Shown piece by piece: positions 62,856-64,000 of a stretch of 64,000 nt of DNA. The stretch comes from Curtobacterium sp. A7_M15. Lineage in GTDB: Bacteria > Actinomycetota > Actinomycetes > Actinomycetales > Microbacteriaceae. The position numbers were made by a program, and so were the translations under genes. The notes under the pieces were generated by a model. The model made no database searches and was not told where the DNA came from. It worked only from the letters and a program-made list of their open reading frames with translations. Within the stretch, counting starts at the first letter, position 1; each line of letters opens with the position of its first letter. The stretch is taken from the NCBI RefSeq assembly GCF_030705415.1, contig NZ_JAUZED010000001.1, positions 1-64,000 on the forward strand, read 5' to 3'.

Positions 62856-64000
62856 GCGCCGAGGACAGCGCCGAGCAGGGGTGGGCGTTCGAGACGAGGC
62901 AGATCCGCGCCGGGTACAAGGCCGACCCGGGCTGGGGTGCCAACGTCCCGCCGATCGCGCAGAGTGCCGCGTTCGTGTACCCGTCGGGCGAGGACGCGGC
63001 CGACCGGTTCATGCTCAATGCTCCGGGCCACACGTACTCGCGGGTGAACAACCCGTCCGCCGCGGCGCTCGAGCGGCGCATCGCCGACCTCGAGGGCGGT
63101 GTCGGCGCCCTCGCCCTGGCGTCCGGTCAGGCGGCGACCTCGCTCGCCGTGCTCGGCCTCGCCCGCGCCGGCGACCACATCGTGTCGAGCGCATCACTGT
63201 ACGGTGCGACCTACACGCTCTTCGCGTCGACGCTGGGCGACCTCGGCATCGCGTTCACGTTCGTGCAGGACCCGACCGACCTCGACGAGTGGGCGGCGGC
63301 GGTCCGTCCGGAGACGAAGGCGTTCTTCGGGGAGTCGATCCCGAACCCGCGCGGTGACGTCCTCGACTTCGCGGGCGTGGCCGGCGTCGCCCACGAGCAC
63401 GGGGTGCCGCTCATCGTGGACAACACCATCGCGACGCCGTACCTCGTCCGCCCGATCGAGCACGGTGCGGACATCGTCGTGCACTCGGCGACGAAGTACC
63501 TCGCCGGGCACGGCAGCGCCATCGCCGGACTCATCGTGGACAGCGGGAACTTCGACTGGGCGGCGCACGCCGAGCGCTATCCGCAGCTCGCCACCACCGA
63601 GCAGTCCGGCTTCGCGAACACGAACTTCGCGTCGAAGTTCGGGCGGCGGGCGTTCATCCAGCGCACTCGGTCGAAGCTGTCGGCCGACCTCGGCCCGGCG
63701 ATCGCACCCTTCACCGCCTTCCTCGTGCTGCAGGGCATCCAGACCCTGTCGCTCCGGATGGACCGGCACGTGTCGAACGCGGCGGCGGTCGCCTCGTGGC
63801 TGGACGCGCACGACCAGGTGCTCGGCGTGCACTACGCCGGGCTGCCGTCGTCGCCGTGGCACCACCTGCAGCAGCGCTACGTGCCGCAGGGGCCGTCCGC
63901 GGTGCTCGCGTTCGACCTCGACGGCGGGGTCGACGCCGGGCGGCGGTTCGTCGCGGCACTCGAGCTGTTCGACCACGTGTCGAACATCGGCGACGTGCGC
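62852..64000 (+). CDS. metY: O-acetylhomoserine sulfhydrylase-like enzyme, partial
   Basis: At least 383 codons from a GTG start; the gene runs off the window end, so the C-terminus (about 50-60 residues) is missing. FETRQIRAGY starts the PLP-dependent Cys/Met metabolism fold, LASGQAATSLAVLGL binds the PLP phosphate, VDNTIATPYL gives the PLP-ring Asp, and HSATKYLAGHGSAIAG contains the Schiff-base Lys. The long spacing and TTEQSGFANTNF insert fit MetY rather than cystathionine gamma-synthase. It makes homocysteine from O-acetylhomoserine and sulfide. It is coupled to the flavin monooxygenase. Confidence 0.93.
   Translation, partial: MSAEDSAEQGWAFETRQIRAGYKADPGWGANVPPIAQSAAFVYPSGEDAADRFMLNAPGHTYSRVNNPSAAALERRIADLEGGVGALALASGQAATSLAVLGLARAGDHIVSSASLYGATYTLFASTLGDLGIAFTFVQDPTDLDEWAAAVRPETKAFFGESIPNPRGDVLDFAGVAGVAHEHGVPLIVDNTIATPYLVRPIEHGADIVVHSATKYLAGHGSAIAGLIVDSGNFDWAAHAERYPQLATTEQSGFANTNFASKFGRRAFIQRTRSKLSADLGPAIAPFTAFLVLQGIQTLSLRMDRHVSNAAAVASWLDAHDQVLGVHYAGLPSSPWHHLQQRYVPQGPSAVLAFDLDGGVDAGRRFVAALELFDHVSNIGDVR

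Overview
The window is about 72% G+C chromosomal DNA with many GTG starts, tight overlapping operons and a gene content typical of Actinobacteria. The mixture (polyprenyl-phosphate sugar transferases, LplABC-type sugar uptake, Tat lipoproteins, short actinobacterial MetG followed by TatD and RsmA) suggests a member of the Microbacteriaceae, and Curtobacterium is my best guess. That placement is inferred from style and gene content, not from a marker comparison. About 57 protein genes are supported. I see no tRNA, rRNA, CRISPR array or insertion sequence.

Layout: 20-8436 is an envelope-glycosylation block on the minus strand: a GT2-GtrA fusion, an RNase H-fold DUF3800-like protein, a small membrane protein, a GT-C transferase, a two-component system and a large ArnT-like transferase. 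8514-18802 holds metabolic and regulatory genes, including fructosamine kinase, LysR/EamA, acyl-CoA ligase, UbiA prenyltransferase, an FAD monooxygenase, acyltransferase-3 and a TetR/SDR pair with shared operators.

18803-21673 is clearly different: G+C falls to roughly 50%, and the stretch holds a complete, compact retron on the minus strand. Its order is effector (PRTase-like domain plus winged helix, 20374-21597), msr-msd RNA (about 20168-20383), then reverse transcriptase (19064-20191). The RNA shows a perfect 12-bp a1/a2 stem, msr-like hairpins and a 14-bp msd hairpin. The a1 arm lies in the effector stop region and the a2 arm in the first codons of the RT gene. This is the most likely undescribed system in the window and is probably an anti-phage defence element.

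21674-33980 runs from a type II NADH dehydrogenase through hydrolases to a sugar-utilisation locus (LacI regulator, two Gfo/Idh/MocA oxidoreductases, and an LplB/LplC/solute-binding-protein transporter without its own ATPase). 34221-48448 is mixed housekeeping, including HrpA helicase, a DUF255 thioredoxin-like protein, a chloramphenicol-acetyltransferase homologue and a HAD-MDMPI fusion. 48788-57123 contains an MFS/TetR efflux pair and the conserved core block PMT-rsmI-metG-tatD-rsmA. 57068-64000 ends in an SDR/XRE pair, an ATP-grasp ligase and a sulfur-metabolism pair (flavin monooxygenase and MetY-like enzyme, cut by the window end).

Two genome-style signals recur. First, a dispersed palindromic repeat with core GGAGGCGCGG/CCGCGCCTCC sits between genes and also in frame inside at least five genes. 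Second, many start codons are preceded at 6-7 nt by a TANNNT-like hexamer, which suggests leaderless transcription is common.
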